Shown piece after piece: positions 1 to 11,700 of a DNA stretch of 64,000 bases. Made by a program: the position numbers and the translations under genes. How positions within the stretch are numbered: position 1 is the stretch's first letter; each line of letters opens with the position of its first letter. This DNA comes from Lophius americanus (taxonomy: Eukaryota; Chordata; Actinopteri; Lophiiformes; Lophiidae). Location of the stretch: assembly GCA_037951165.1 (NCBI GenBank), contig JBBDHG010000014.1:8398501-8462500 (forward strand), given 5' to 3'. The notes under the pieces are model-generated. The model saw only the letters and a list, made by a program, of their open reading frames with translations. It was not told the DNA's origin and ran no database searches.

Positions 1-1168
1 GTTTGGGTGGCCGGAAGATTAGAAGTATGGTCATGGAGAAAGGGGGTTTACAATTAAATGCCAGGCATTCAAAAGAAGAGATCTCTGGCAACGGCAGTGG
101 AGACAAGTCCAAATCACTGCGGTAGATGACAGACAGACCACCACCACAACCAGTGCTGCGGGCTTTCTGGAGGTACCAGTAACCGGCGGGACAGGTCTCA
201 CTTAGGACAGAAAAATCATCTGGTTGTTGCCAGGTTTCTGTAAGGCACATAACGTCCATACATTTCTCCAGGATGTGGTCATGTATGAGGCATGATTTGT
301 TTGTGAGAGATTGTGAATTAAAGAGTTTGATTTAAATACTAGATGGAGCAGGGAGTCTCTGTATTGGCCGAAGAAGACTGAAATCCACTCCACGTTTTCT
401 AACCCGCACAGTGGATGATTTTATCGAGGAAAGTCCATTGACAGTAATGGGAAAAGCTGCAGCATTCTTATGACGCGTCTGAGACGCGATAGTGTGCACG
501 TCAGTGCAAAAGGACGGAATGGAGTTATCTGATTGGGAGCGGGAGTAAACAAACTTAGAACGGCAACTTCTGTGAATGTAACGGGGCCGGCGAAGGAGTC
601 CAAGTTGTTTAATAACCGATATGCACAACGGAGTGTTGTAGTTGTTGAATTTCATCAGTTGGGTGACGGAATAATTCATCATCATGCCAGTCATGGAGAC
701 TAGCCCGTTATTAGCCGTTAGCTTTGGACGAGACGCACAGAGGACGTTAGTAGCCGTTATTTCCATGGAAATGATGCCGAGAAAAAAAGCTATCAAACAC
801 AGAAAGTGATCAACAGCGGCTTTTGGTGAAAGTGTCACGGGGGCAGTGATGAACAAGACGGATAAACTAACTGATATCAACGATGAGCAAACAGAGACGG
901 ACATAAACGATAAAACAAACAGATACAGAAGTCTCCGGTTGATGGTACACTTGCAGCAACAGGTAGGCGGACCGTCACCAGACTCGGTAGAATACTTACA
1001 AATACAAATACAGAAAAACAAATACAAATACGGATATATATCCAAAGGGTTTGCCGGTGACCAACAATAAAAGATATACTTGTCGGTTAATAGTATTGCA
1101 GGCTGTAGAACTCTGATGGAAACCGGCGAACAGACAACGCCAGCGTCCTCTCCCTTCAGCGTCCAGAC
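1..1168 (-). mobile_element. L2-like LINE, 5' half (5'UTR, N-terminal ORF, start of endonuclease)
   Basis: Read on the minus strand this is the beginning of a non-LTR retrotransposon of the L2/CR1 group. A GC-richer leader (about 1168-1046) is followed by a 237-codon open stretch (1045-332), then, after a frame change, by the amino end of an apurinic-like endonuclease. The endonuclease is visible as CLTETW (the TETW codons lie at 230-241), then GYWYLQKARSTGCGGG and a continuing frame that runs out of the window at base 1. TETW carries the catalytic glutamate expected of this family, which nicks target DNA to prime reverse transcription. Stop codons and at least one frameshift (near 332) show the copy is dead. 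It ends at about 1168, where a plus-strand L2 3' end begins. I am confident about LINE identity and less sure of the subfamily. Confidence 0.8.
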
Positions 1169-1536
1169 TGCATCTCAAAGAACTACTCACCCCACTGAAC
1201 TCAACACGATCCCTCCATTCTACTCACTCATACCGCCTCCTCCTTCCCCGGACTAAGCTCAGCACCATGGGTGATCGGGCCTTTTGTTCTGCTGCCCCTC
1301 GTCTGTGGAATGCCCTCCCTGACCATCTCAGGGTTCCACAGACGACTGACACATTTAAAAAAGGACTTAAAACTTTCCTTTTTAGCAGAACCTATAACCT
1401 TAATTAACATTGCTGCTTTTTGGTCAGGCTTCTATATAGTTATTATTTTATTTTTTTTATTGATGCTTTTATCTGCTTTTACTTTGTAGCACTTTGAGAT
1501 TTGATCCAAATGTAAAGTGCATTATTTATTATTATA
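1169..1536 (+). mobile_element. L2-like LINE 3' end with ATT-rich tail
   Basis: This is the C-terminal end of an L2-type reverse transcriptase ORF plus the 3'UTR. The plus strand shows LKELLTP-like remains near 1172, then TKLSTMGD and LWNALPDHLR (about 1303-1332), DTFKKGLKTFLF, and a stop at about 1404. The 3'UTR ends in a block reading CTTTGAGATTTGATCC, followed by an ATT-rich tail. The same block recurs at the ends of the copies at 34.3-35.2 and 54.1-55.0 kb and, inverted, at 3.9 kb. The insertion is severely 5'-truncated. Its abutment to an inverted 5' half is discussed in the findings. Confidence 0.85.
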
Positions 1537-1574
1537 TGAATTTAGTCGAGGAGCTCTGCTCTGTATCATTATAT

Positions 1575-1710
1575 CTTACTACGGTAGTTAATTTTTTACT
1601 CATTAACGGGGGCTTTTTTATGAAAAACACAGTTTTTCGGCCTTAACTTCCTAAATGTTGGTCCGATTCGGTCCAACTTGGTTGACTATGAATTGACTCA
1701 AGGAGATCAA

Positions 1711-1762
<52 letters not shown>

Positions 1763-1865
1763 TAATTTTATTTTACTCATTAGGGGGTCTTTCTGTACAA
1801 AAAAACCCGCTGCATGTTAAACGCAGGGGATTGGGGACTTCGGGCAAATTCCCTTACTGACTGGA
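1575..1865 (+). repeat. Composite repeat (C-A-B family), copy 1
   Basis: A degenerate copy of an unnamed dispersed repeat seen about eleven times in this window. Recognisable modules here are TTTACTCATTAACGGGGGC (about 1594), GAAAAACACAGTTTTTC, a GGTCCGATT box (about 1660), CTCAAGGAGATCAATCTGT, a second TTTACTCATTAGGGGG (about 1773), and at the end a GGGGATTGGGGACTTCGGG box (module B). A (TA)n and poly-T tract interrupts it at 1715-1763. It is non-coding and the family name is unknown to me. Confidence 0.55.
1715..1763. repeat. (TA)n microsatellite followed by poly-T
   Basis: About 15 TA units followed by an 18-base T run. It sits inside the composite repeat copy, between two of its TTTACTCATTA boxes. 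Confidence 0.95.
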
Positions 1866-3857
1866 ATGAGGGGTATGGAATGATCATCGCTGCATCCGCA
1901 GACACAACAGATCCTTCATTTCACGCGAGCTTAACAATAGAATATAATGATGATGACTAAAAGCTGAGCTTTTGCCTACTTTGAAGCTAGCCATGACTAA
2001 TATAACTTTGAGAAACACTTTTGTATATGTTTGGGGAGATTTAGCAAGGACTTAAAGAATGAAAAGAAGGTGATACTTGAAGGTGATTATTTTTCTTCCT
2101 CCAAAGCTGTTTTACTCAAAGTCCATTTAGAAATTCAACTCCTCACATGCTTTGCAGAAGTACACAAAAAATGGATTGGGAGTAGACAAGAAATCCAAGC
2201 AGAAAAATGCAAAAGTGCCAGGAGGAACTGTTGTGCATGGCAAAACTGAAATACCAACCTCTTGACATCTTCCAGGAGCGAGGGTGGAATCAGATACCGC
2301 ATTAAGTTTTCGCAGCGGAGGAGAAGATGGAGAACTACCAACAATGACTAAGTCTCCCCTAATTCATATTACCTTGACTGATCCTGCAGGAGCTTGCCAT
2401 GTCCATTAATGAAGGAGTCACATCACATGTTCAAGTCAGTAGGAAGTAATTATAACCTCAGCCTTAAAATTTAGAGTTATGGTCACTCATTGATTTTGAG
2501 CAACAATTTTGAGGTATAGTATCAGAGTCAACTCACCATCATCATCATCATCAGTGATCTGGGTGAGTTCCATAATATTATGTTCCCATCATGATTTGAT
2601 TGCATACATGCCACAAAAGTTTGATATGTACATGTGTTACTCAGCAAAAGAGCCACCTGTAAATACTTTGAATATTTGGAGGAAAACATAAAACATAGAA
2701 CACATTTTCAAAAACCTTCCATTTTTGACCCCAGGGATTTGTTAAAAACAAAATTGTTTAAATAAATCAGGGTTCATAGTTTAAGTGCATAGCAATAGAA
2801 CATAATGATGATGAGTAAATTAGAATGGGTTTAACATTAGCCTGATTATTATACCTCATTTTCATTTTTATTTCAATTTATTCATTTTTTATGGAATTCT
2901 GAATAAAATGGAGATGATAGTGTTTAAGGCATATGCAAAATAACACAAATTTGTATTGTTATTTTATTAATACTTAATTTAATTATAAATTAGTTGTTTT
3001 TAACGCCAAAGATTGAGTATATAAAAGACACACCAACAAATCTCCAGCTTCGAATATCCAAAAACAGGTGACTGCCAAAAAAAAGAAGAACTTGTTAATA
3101 TATTATCTATCATAAATTCTCTGTTGATGGGAGTCATCAGTTTAGTGGCTTTGCATTCACAAGCTCCAGTGTGGATCATAGTATGATAGTAATAACATGT
3201 TAACAAATCACTCACGCACTAAGACCTAGGGCTTGTTTTCCTTTTTCTGTGAGTAAGAAGGATTTCTCCCGTAATTACTTTCACTCAGCTATCTTTAATG
3301 TTGCAGTCAAACGGCATGAAGGTCCCTGGATTGGAGCAAGTAAGACATTGAAAAATACTCTAGATGTTCCTACTTTATTTTAAGATTTAGCTTCATTTTT
3401 TAAAGCTAATGTCTGACAGGGACCAGTAAGGTAGGCAAACTTCTGGATTATTCGCTGAGCACAGGCAGCTGCAGTTATATATCTATATCATGTGGTGAGC
3501 AGAATAACAGCAGCGTGTGTGTTAGTGTGTGTTTGTTCAAACAGTTTGGAGATAGACTAGCTAGAATAAGTGAGTTTGGTTTTCTGTTGTATTACTGCAG
3601 AGCAGAGTGAGATGGATACATCCATTAAATGTGACAGAAAAGATTCAGACCTTTTTTTAAGCTGTTTGTTATAAAACAGCTTCACCCCTGGCCCCAATAA
3701 AATTAAACAGTTTCAACTAAAAATAGAAGATTTTTTTCTTTTTCTTGTGTTTTGAAAACGTTCTGTGTTCCTACTTATAACTTTGGGAAATTCCTCACCT
3801 GTGGACCTAACAGCTTGACTTACTGTCATCATTTCCGCCGCAGCCACCACCGAATAT
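1866..3857. other. No gene or clear element seen
   Basis: About 2 kb of A+T-rich sequence. It holds a short (ATC)n run at about 2531-2551 and several small open frames without codon bias or recognisable motifs. I see no splice-bounded exon or repeat family that I can name. Confidence 0.5.
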
Positions 3858-3922
3858 TAATAATAATATAATAATACATTTAATTTATAACGCACTTTAC
3901 ATTTGGATCAAATTACAATGTG
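3858..3922 (-). mobile_element. L2-like LINE 3' tail, inverted
   Basis: A short piece holding only the terminal block of the L2 3'UTR in reverse complement: an AATAATAATATAATAATAC-like tail, then CACTTTACATTTGGATCAAA. It matches the ends of the plus-strand copies at 1.5, 35.1 and 54.9 kb. It is an extremely 5'-truncated insertion. Confidence 0.75.
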
Positions 3923-3929
3923 CTCCTGC

Positions 3930-4560
3930 ATCTGCTGCAGATTCTTCATTATAACGAGATCATTCTAAATCTTTTTCATGGACCATGTTTTTCAGACACA
4001 ACTTCCTAAATCTGGGTCTGATTTTGTCCGAACCCTCTGTATATGAATCGACTTGATGAGATCAATTTTGTGTACATGTGATATTTTATACACTGGGGAC
4101 AGCTGTTTTTACGCAAAAAAATGTTTTCCAAACATTACCTAGCTGTTTGTCTGATCAAGTCTTCTGTTACGTCCTATGAACCACCTAAAGAAGATTTTGC
4201 TTTTATTATTTACTGTAATTGTGCAGATTTCTCTCACTGGGGGGTATTTTCTTTTTTTTTTTTCTGTTTTAAGACCATTGCCTCACCATCATAAGTCAAA
4301 TTGTGTTTAAATTTAGCTCATATGAAATTAAACAAGGAAATCTGTCATGTTTATTACTAAACTCAAAAATAGCAGTTAACTTCATTTATCTTCTTTATTC
4401 AGTCACTATATGAAGTCATAAAAAGACTTCATAGAAATAGTTAGGTTGAGTCAATACGGACTGTTTGAGATTATTAATAGTTCACATTCAATCGGGGCAT
4501 TGGGGACTGCTGAGATATATACCCTTGTTGTCTGAGACGACATAGAGGCCTGGTTAGTTT
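3930..4560 (+). repeat. Composite repeat (C-A-B family), copy 2
   Basis: It contains the ACTTCCTAAATCTGGGTCTG / GATTTTGTCC box (about 3995-4030), an ATGAATCGACTTGATGAGATC box (near 4043), a decayed ACTGGGGACAGC box (about 4093), and about 360 bp further on module B (CGGGGCATTGGGGACTGC, then a GATATATACCCTTG box, 4492-4530). The order of modules is the same as in the copies at 1.6 and 49.3 kb. It is non-coding and degenerate. Confidence 0.45.
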
Positions 4561-4944
4561 GATAGTTATTCATTTTATTTATGGAGGTTTACTCCGGAAC
4601 AAAAAGTAATGTTTATCTGGTGGTATACTCCCTGATTATCTATCAAGTACCTGTGGTTTTTGCATATCTGCCCAAATATATCCAAAAAACTTGATCTTGC
4701 ATAATGACTCGTTCTTCAGTTTGTCGTTTATTTATTGCGGTTAGATGGTTCAGGTTTTAACTGATTGGAGTTTCTTTATTTCCTTTTTCAATTTGAGCCA
4801 ATATGCACTTTCTTCCTTTCTGTCTCATCACTCTCATCAGTAGGTTTATGTTTTACCCACTGGATAAAAAGCATTGTTTTCTGTACATCACCCAAACACT
4901 ATTACATGGATCATTTTCAAATTCATTTAAAAAATTCTTCTTAA

Positions 4945-5078
4945 CTTAGTGTGAGGAAGAACTTCATTTATATTTGGAGAGATTTCTTATATATTTCTGG
5001 CACTAGGGGGAGCTTTATCTCCCAAACTGTTTGGGCCATAATTTCTTAACCATTGATCCGATTTTGTCCAAATTTCAA
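4945..5078 (+). repeat. Composite repeat (C-A-B family), copy 3
   Basis: Shows modules C and A: GTGTGAGGAAGAACTTCAT, then GGCACTAGGGGGAGCTTTA (about 5000), then ATTTCTTAACCATTGATCC and GATTTTGTCCAAATTTC. It is interrupted at about 5078 by the ATCA tail of the next element. Confidence 0.55.
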
Positions 5079-5079
5079 T

Positions 5080-5505
5080 CAATCAATCAATCTATTTTTA
5101 TATAGCGACAATTCACAACAACAGTTTTCTCAAGGTGCTTTCCGGAAAGAACAGGTCTAGACCAAACTCTTTATATAGTTATCTACAGGACCCAACAAAT
5201 TCCTCTTTGAGCAAGCACTTGGCGACAATGACGAGAAAAAACTGCCCTTTAACGGGCAGAAACCTCAAGCAGATCCAAGACTCAGGGTCTACTGCCTACT
5301 GCCATGACCGGTCGGGTTTGAAAAAAAAGAGACAGAGAGAGAGAAACAGAGAGAGAGTGAGAGAGAGAAAGATAGAGACACGGGTGAGGAGAGATACAGA
5401 CGGGGGGAAAGCAGCAAAGATATCATTTAAAAATCCACTTTCTTCAACCTCTACATGGTCGGGCCGCGGCAGCAGCAGGGATCCCAGGTTGATAATAACA
5501 TTAAT
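5080..5505 (-). mobile_element. Teleost LINE/SINE-type 3' region, inverted, with ATCA tail and (GA)n tract
   Basis: The plus strand begins with CAATCAATCAATCAAT, then TATTTTTATATAGCG, and continues through AGCAAGCACTTGGCGACAA, CCCTTTAACGGGCAGAAACC and a long purine tract (GA-rich, 5325-5400). This order is familiar from a common teleost retroelement 3' region read backwards: a tail of (TTGA)n preceded by a CGCTATATAAA-like block. A 126-codon open frame spanning it (5135-5515) has no protein-like features and is taken as chance. The subfamily is not assigned. Confidence 0.5.
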
Positions 5506-5519
5506 ATTAATGTAACATA

Positions 5520-6714
5520 TCGTGATAGCTTAAATAGAAATACTATACAATAATAGTAATGATAACAAAAATAATCATCATCATGTGATGATGAAGATCA
5601 TTATGTCCTCTCTTGGACTTTTGTCCAACTGACAGGTTTGACACAATTTTGACACAGGTTTTTGCAATTTCTTTTATCCCAGTTTGCCTTTGTTTTCTCT
5701 CTGGGCTGCTTCTGGTCTGGACCCTTTACTGAATATATAACTAAACTTCTCAACTGCACTCTCTCCTTACTCTTCTAGCGGTGTTTCTTCATTTAATGCC
5801 CTTCCAGCAAGACTCTTTCATTAAAGTCCATCAGATAGTTTATACATAATTGACAGAAATGTAAAAAAAAACTAAAGAAGAAGCTCTATTTCACAATGTT
5901 GAAGAAAAATGAATCCCAAATTTGACTCTGCCATTTAATTCTAATCTAATTTACAGGTTCTTTTTTTCTCATATTCCCAAGCATCATACCAACTTTGAGG
6001 AAAATCTGTCAGATAGTTATGATATACACTTTCTGTCAAACAAAGAGCCAAATGGGGGAAAAAAATGATGTTGAAAACACATCCTAACTGATGGATATAT
6101 AAAAAAAAATACTAGGAAGAAAAAAATACCTAATGAACAGAAAACAAGACTAAAAATGTCTTCAGATTTAGATCTTTTTTTTTTCTTTCTTTTTTACTAA
6201 AACCCATGTTAAGAGTATAATATATTTATTTGATAATAATGATCAAGGGAATGCAGGCTGAGGTGACAGTATTTCATTCTGCCTGAAAGGAAAAATGTGA
6301 CAACAGGTATTTGTATTCATGTAACTGCTTTTTCTATTTTAAACAATCACAAACATGGAGCCCTTTGTGTAACTCTCACCTACAAATTGGGCTTGTTTAG
6401 CAACATGTCAGACATTCCCTAGAGACTAGCTTTGTTTGATTTATTGCATAATTGTATGTTGAATAAACATTCAACAAGGAGTCTTCATGGAACAGACTTA
6501 GTTTTATAATGATGACCTCAAACAAATAAGATTTTCAGTTAGAAGGCTGGCTATTTTGGCAGTAAGTCTAAATTTGCATCCGAAAACTGGATTTCCTGAG
6601 AAATTAAGCTAAGCAAATCAACCAATTCAAACAGGAATAGCTTTACTTTACGTTCCTCCTGGCAAAGGCTCACAGGGATTATTTAATGATAATCATATCA
6701 TATAAATAATATTT
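5520..6714. other. No gene seen; A+T-rich unique sequence
   Basis: Apart from a small imperfect palindrome of TCATCATCA / TGATGATGA at about 5577-5596 and some poly-A/T tracts, nothing here is recognisable on either strand. Confidence 0.45.
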
Positions 6715-6717
6715 AAA

Positions 6718-7280
6718 TTTAATATATTGAGATAAAGCTCCCCCTAGTGTCAAAAATATGCAACGCAACTTTCCCCAAATCAATCTATTTCTTTCTCACA
6801 CTAACGTAAATGGAGGTATAAAGATTGGTATAGATTGGTAAAGATTGGTATAAAATATGATGATTGATGATGAAGATGTGATTTTTTAAATACACCCTCT
6901 AGTGAGTAATACGTACACTATTCGAGTAAAGTATGATATATTTACAAGATAGAGCTTTATCGTCGTTTCATATGCTTAAAAATTGGACTTAGTCGCAACT
7001 AATTGGAAGTTATGTGCCAAACTGTGTTTTTCATAAAAAGCTCCCCCTGCTCCGTAAAATACGAACAATTAAGATAAAACAGCTGACATTGGATCAAAGT
7101 TTACGATATAATAACCCAAAATTTTGGGGAGATTGAGCTTCACCAGGTTTCGGAAATATTCATCCGACCTTTCCCAAAATCAATTTAGTTCTTCCTTGCA
7201 TTAAGTATAAATTAAAAAAATTAGCAGACCCTATCGCTCTAATACGAATGATCATCGGATGCAGCGGACACAATGAAGAT
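6718..7280 (-). repeat. Composite repeat (C-A-B family), copy 4, at least three units
   Basis: On the minus strand several modules recur roughly every 150 bp: AAAGCTCCCCCTAGTGTC (6734), ACCCTCTAGTGAGTAATACG (6894), AAAAAGCTCCCCCTGCTCC (7035), and TTGAGCTTCACCAGG (7133) followed by CGACCTTTCCCAAAATC and GTTCTTCCTTGC. This is the clearest hint that the family is built from tandem units. An ATGATCATCGGATGCAGC segment near 7250 resembles one at 1883 beside copy 1. Confidence 0.55.
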
Positions 7281-7548
7281 TAAATAAAATACCCAACTTG
7301 TCAGGGATATAATAATTGATCAAAGTGCAAAAAATCTTTAAAGAGCAAAGTGACGTACAATGAGCATCACTCGATTGAGAACTAATCGAAATTCACTAAT
7401 GTTTTATATATATGTGCAGTGTTTCTGTAGCAAATTTATGGACGGGGTTTTAGATCAATGAATTTTTTTCGGTAGGAACAGGTAATGTTAAGATTTTATA
7501 TTATGTTTATAACTTACCAATATATATATATATATACATACATATACA

Positions 7549-7588
7549 TACATTTATACAGACACATATTTGTGTCTGTATAAATGTA
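7549..7588. repeat. Perfect 18-bp inverted repeat (hairpin)
   Basis: The arms 7549-7566 and 7571-7588 are perfect reverse complements separated by the loop TATT. Pairing can extend outward a few more bases with one mismatch. It follows an (AT)n / ATACATAC tract (7519-7548). It could be the core of a foldback or MITE remnant, but no flanking terminal repeats are obvious. Confidence 0.8.
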
Positions 7589-8289
7589 CGTATAATAACA
7601 CATATGCGTTTTGATTGGCTACTTAGCTAAGAGATGCTGAAAATAAAAAGTCATACTAAATAGCAGGATGAGGATGTAATGACTGTGGTTTGGATACAGA
7701 TATATCAGATGACTTGCAGTGAGATCACAGCCTTAAAACCTTCTATTACCCACTTTGTACCGTTACTATTTACATTTCTCTGTAAGTGATTCTCTATTCA
7801 AGTTCAAATTGTGCAGCAAAGTTCATTTGCTGTACTGTTCAACTCCTGGCTTCTAACACGCTGTGACAAGGCAGGGTGCAGTATTTGCTCTAAATCCTCC
7901 CAGCCGAGCAAAGCTTAGCCATTTAATTTTCAAACTACACTAAGTTTGATAGGACATGTGTTAATGATTCTCTCCAGTGACTGAAGAGGAGGGAATATGA
8001 GGAATATTATAGAGAAGAGCATTTGATTGATTAATTATCATTCAAAGATCGCGCGGTTAAGGTCAAGTCAAAAAACTATTCTCTCTATTTTTGCCCACTA
8101 GTAAATGCAACTGAAGTAAACCTTAAAGTTTGGAGTCTAATTACAGAGACCTTGATTGACCGTTGAAGTTAATTGGTGTGCAGAAGTTCAAGCCTACAAC
8201 ATAAAAAGGAATTTTGATTTGGGATCATGTATGTATGATGGAAGGATTAAAACCCAAGTACCAGACAGGCTGTGAGTAATGATGATGTT
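7589..8289. other. No gene or named element seen
   Basis: Mixed sequence without a protein-like frame. Nothing supportable beyond short A/T runs. Confidence 0.4.
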
Positions 8290-8790
8290 TGTTGTGGTAC
8301 CTTACCCTTGAGGCACCCCCCTGCTGTTCTCTCCTTCCCTTCATTTCTCTCTGTGTGTTTGTCTCTGGACGCAGCGATACCTGGTGGCTCGAACTGGCAC
8401 TTATCACACCTGCTACTCATCTCCAATCAAGCTCTACAAGGGATTCTTCTGGATCTTGCATCTTCATCATTCTGACAAACATCTGGGGTGAATGTTACTT
8501 TCAGATCTAGTTAAAGAATTTTTCCAGTATGTGTTTTTTAGTGTGCCTCAGATCTGCTGTGTAAACCTGACCTGCCAGCCTCCATCGATCCCCACTGCCT
8601 TGCTGCCAAACCACTAGCCAAGATTCCAGTGTAACTGAAGCCTCGAACTTCATCGGCTAACGACCTCCAGCATCTTCAACCACCATCATCAATGTAACTT
8701 TTGGAAATCACCTGTCCAAAACAGTCTGAGTATTGCTCCTTGGCCGAAGCTTGTGACTCAACATCCGAAAAAAGTAACGAGACTGTGTTT
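8290..8790 (+). mobile_element. Solo LTR-like relic (Gypsy-type, tentative)
   Basis: The segment has the make-up of a teleost Gypsy-type LTR: ATCACACCTGCTACTCATC, CTCCAATCAAGCTCTACAA, a run of short CCA/GCC-rich phrases (TGCCAGCCTCCATCGATCC), and near the end ACAGTCTGAGTATTGCTCC and CGAAGCTTGTGACTCAACATC. The family assignment is from memory of similar teleost LTRs. A pyrimidine-rich stretch ending in GGACGCAG at 8375 could also be read as a splice acceptor, followed by a 38-codon frame that ends in a stop at 8490, so a terminal exon is the alternative reading. No gag/pol is nearby. Confidence 0.4.
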
Positions 8791-11460
8791 AAATGTGCAT
8801 TTTTCTGCAATGCAAGCTGTCTGTGCCGTATGGCTTAAAAGGCGTCGTCATTTAATTGCATCTGGCTGGGTTTGTGTGCCTGTGCTCAAGTAAAAATAAT
8901 GTTTTGAATTACATTTCAAACATTCAAAACATTTCATTTTTTTCAAGATTTGGCTGTGACATCTTCTAAATCTCTCCCTAGCCTTCACAATTTCCTCGGA
9001 GTTAAACCAGCTCTGTTAGTCTCACACAAACTCTTGGGCAAGCTCTTTTTCTTTTCACCTTCCTCCAATCGTCCATCACTTATGGAAATATACAATCTGA
9101 CATTCCCATTGAAAAGACTGAATATGCAGCTTTCTGGTACAGCCATAGTTGGCTGAATAAGAAAATATGCAACAACTCTCCGCAGCAGAAAAGATCCTGG
9201 TTTTCCCTTTTTGACTGAATTATATATAGAGACCCAAGCGACACTGCTACCACCATGATGTTACTTTTCCCATATAACTTATTCAGTACGTCAAACCTTA
9301 GGCCCCATTAGCATTAGAGTAGTAGAGCTATTTCCTCAGACTTCTATGCTCATAAAAGAGACAGGAGGTAGAAACCCACTGTAAGGCTTCCATCCTCCCT
9401 CTCTGTGTGATCCGTCTCCTCTTCTGCCCTCTTTGGCAAATTAAGGCAATATTTCTTGGCTTTTAGTTAGAGATACCATGCGCCGCCACAGGCAATAATG
9501 TCCCAGGATTCGTTATATTTGTTTAGTGGATGTGATGTTTCTGGTCTGTTCATCTTTGATGTTCTTTTTGTTTTTGTATGTTGCTTTATTTCTCTCTGAA
9601 CCAGCAAGGGAGAGCAGAGAATGCTTACTTCTTTGAAATGTGCAGTGCTCCTGCTGTCACCTGAATGAGGTGATTTGTATGTACGACCGCTCTACATATC
9701 AAGTGTAACGGCTTGACTATTCATTTCATATCAAGATTCAAAGCATTGTAAAGAAATTGAATTTGGACATTTTTTATTCTTTTGTGTCTGTATGACATTT
9801 TGTCAGTGAGGTAATCCGCAGCTCTCTGCCACTCTTCAGCCAGCAATGCCTTGATGTGCCAAAGTGTGAGTCGTGTGATGAATAAACATGATGGTGTACA
9901 GTGATTAGTGTGAGAGAGATGGTTATGGGGTCGTCGGTAACGTGTTTGAACAGAGTGGTTTTCATATTGAAGAATTACAGGGTCACAGAACATGAATAAA
10001 AGCACACTGCATCCAGGTATTTGCTTTTGATATAAAACGTGTTTGACAATTGTTAACAGATGTTGTTGGGGAAAACTGGTTGACTGCTATGACCTCTGCT
10101 GTTGCAGGGTGAACACAACACATGTTCTCTGCAAGTTCGCAGCATTGTGTCATTTTATAACCTTAAAAAACTCTAAACAGGAAACCTTCACACCCAGCTA
10201 ACTTCCTAAAGCCTTACCAAAGTAGACTTAACCTGTGCATTTTTCTATTGGAATTTTTTATGACTTGAAAAAATGTATTCACCAAAACACATCCACTTAA
10301 CACTTGTATTAAAAATACATTATTAGTGCTAACGAGCATTTACATACATCTAGTAAAGGGAGTGAGATGCATTTACATGCATCTAGCTTGCGTTCTGTCT
10401 CTTAATCTGTGAGTTGAAAATGAATAGGATGGAGTGCTTAATGCTAGCAAAGCAGGAAGTGGCTATTATTAGCGGGGAGAAAAAGTCTCTCCTGGTTTAT
10501 TTACTAGTCATGTAGCTTGTTTTTCTGGCTGCAGTGGAGCAGATAGTGTCACAGGGACACAGGAGGGGTCGCTAACAGATCAACTAGGAAACACACATTG
10601 TCACTGGCATACTTTATAACCAAGGAGGAGATTGACTGTTATGACTGGGATATCAAAACCTATTTTCAAGATTGATTTTTGATATTTGTAGCATTTAAAG
10701 TTGCAAATGGTACATTTATATGTAAAAGCATATCTATTTATAAATAATAAAAAGTTTGGCAGTTCGGTAAAAGTTTACCTTCACTGAATTCAAATATGGA
10801 CTTTAATAAAGCTGGAAATTTACTCCCCACAATAAGTGACTCTCAATCACTAAGAGAGAGGCAGGATTCATCAATGAGTGAGTTACCTGGAAAATAAAGG
10901 AAGCTTTACTTACCATTGTAAAGCTAACTTAACTTTTTTCCTACCTTTTTTTCTTATCTTTTGGCATTATTATCCCTGATTCACTGATAAATGTCAGGGC
11001 AACTACTTTACTATTTGTGAAACTACAGAGGTCAATAGTTAAACAAACTTCTTCTATCTACTATCCTCAAGAAGACTTCTTGAAGATACCCCTGTTGCTG
11101 GGGATGACAGCTGAGGCTTAATTTACTGTTAATCATCTAATATTCATAACTTGTTATTGATTGAATGCACACAAATACTCATATATACAGTAGGCTACAT
11201 ACACGCATGCGCACCCAGTCTTCACCATAAGATTAGTGAAGATTACAAACTTATATTTCTCCCCATCAGGAAAACGAGTCGAACAGTTTGACTGTGTACT
11301 TCATGTCACCACAATGATTGGTTCAGAAGTTTCTAAACACATACAAAAGATGTGAAAAACTTTTACCAAAGACAAAGCATTTTGGAAAACCAAGTTACAT
11401 ATGTGAAAGCACAATTACAACATGCAAAACTATTTAAGAATTCCCATCACAATTTTCTAA
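8791..11460. other. No gene or named element seen (about 2.7 kb)
   Basis: Short open frames (for example 8950-9156 on plus and 9721-10005 on minus) lack family motifs, splice context or codon periodicity that I can see. No tandem repeats of note. Confidence 0.4.
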
Positions 11461-11462
11461 AC

Positions 11463-11700
11463 TGGGGCGGCACTGGCTCAGTGGGTAGAGCGGCCGTCTC
11501 CCAATCAGAAGATCGGAAGGTAGCCGGTTCGAATCCCACCAGGGTCTACTTGTCGTAGGGTCCTTGAGCAAGACCCTCAATCCTTAGCTCCCCGGGCGCT
11601 CCACGAGGGGCTGCCCACTGCTCCCTCAGGGATGGGTCAAATGCAGAGAAGTAATTTCACTATGTTGTACTATGTGACTAATAAAGGATTCTTTCTTCTT
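11463..11700 (+). mobile_element. tRNA-derived SINE
   Basis: The head is tRNA-like with both internal RNA polymerase III promoter boxes: A box TGGCTCAGTGG (11474-11484) and B box GGTTCGAATCC (11526-11536), 41 bases apart. The body continues with CCTTGAGCAAGACCCTCAA and GGGATGGGTCAAATGCAG, and ends with ACTAATAAAGGATTC followed by a TTC-rich tail. A diverged sister copy lies at 37.48-37.68 kb. The head is too altered in its predicted cloverleaf to be called a functional tRNA. Confidence 0.85.

Noticed and set aside
332..1045. 237-codon minus-strand ORF as a host gene
   Set aside because: It runs directly into the LINE endonuclease and belongs to the same element.
5135..5515. 126-codon ORF with Arg/Glu-rich stretch
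   Set aside because: The charged stretch is the (GA)n tract of an inverted retroelement 3' region.
8225..8510. Three overlapping small ORFs as a terminal exon
   Set aside because: The segment reads better as an LTR relic; kept only as an alternative in that entry.
11463..11540. Functional tRNA gene at the SINE head
   Set aside because: A and B boxes are present, but the sequence continues into the SINE body and no proper acceptor stem closes.
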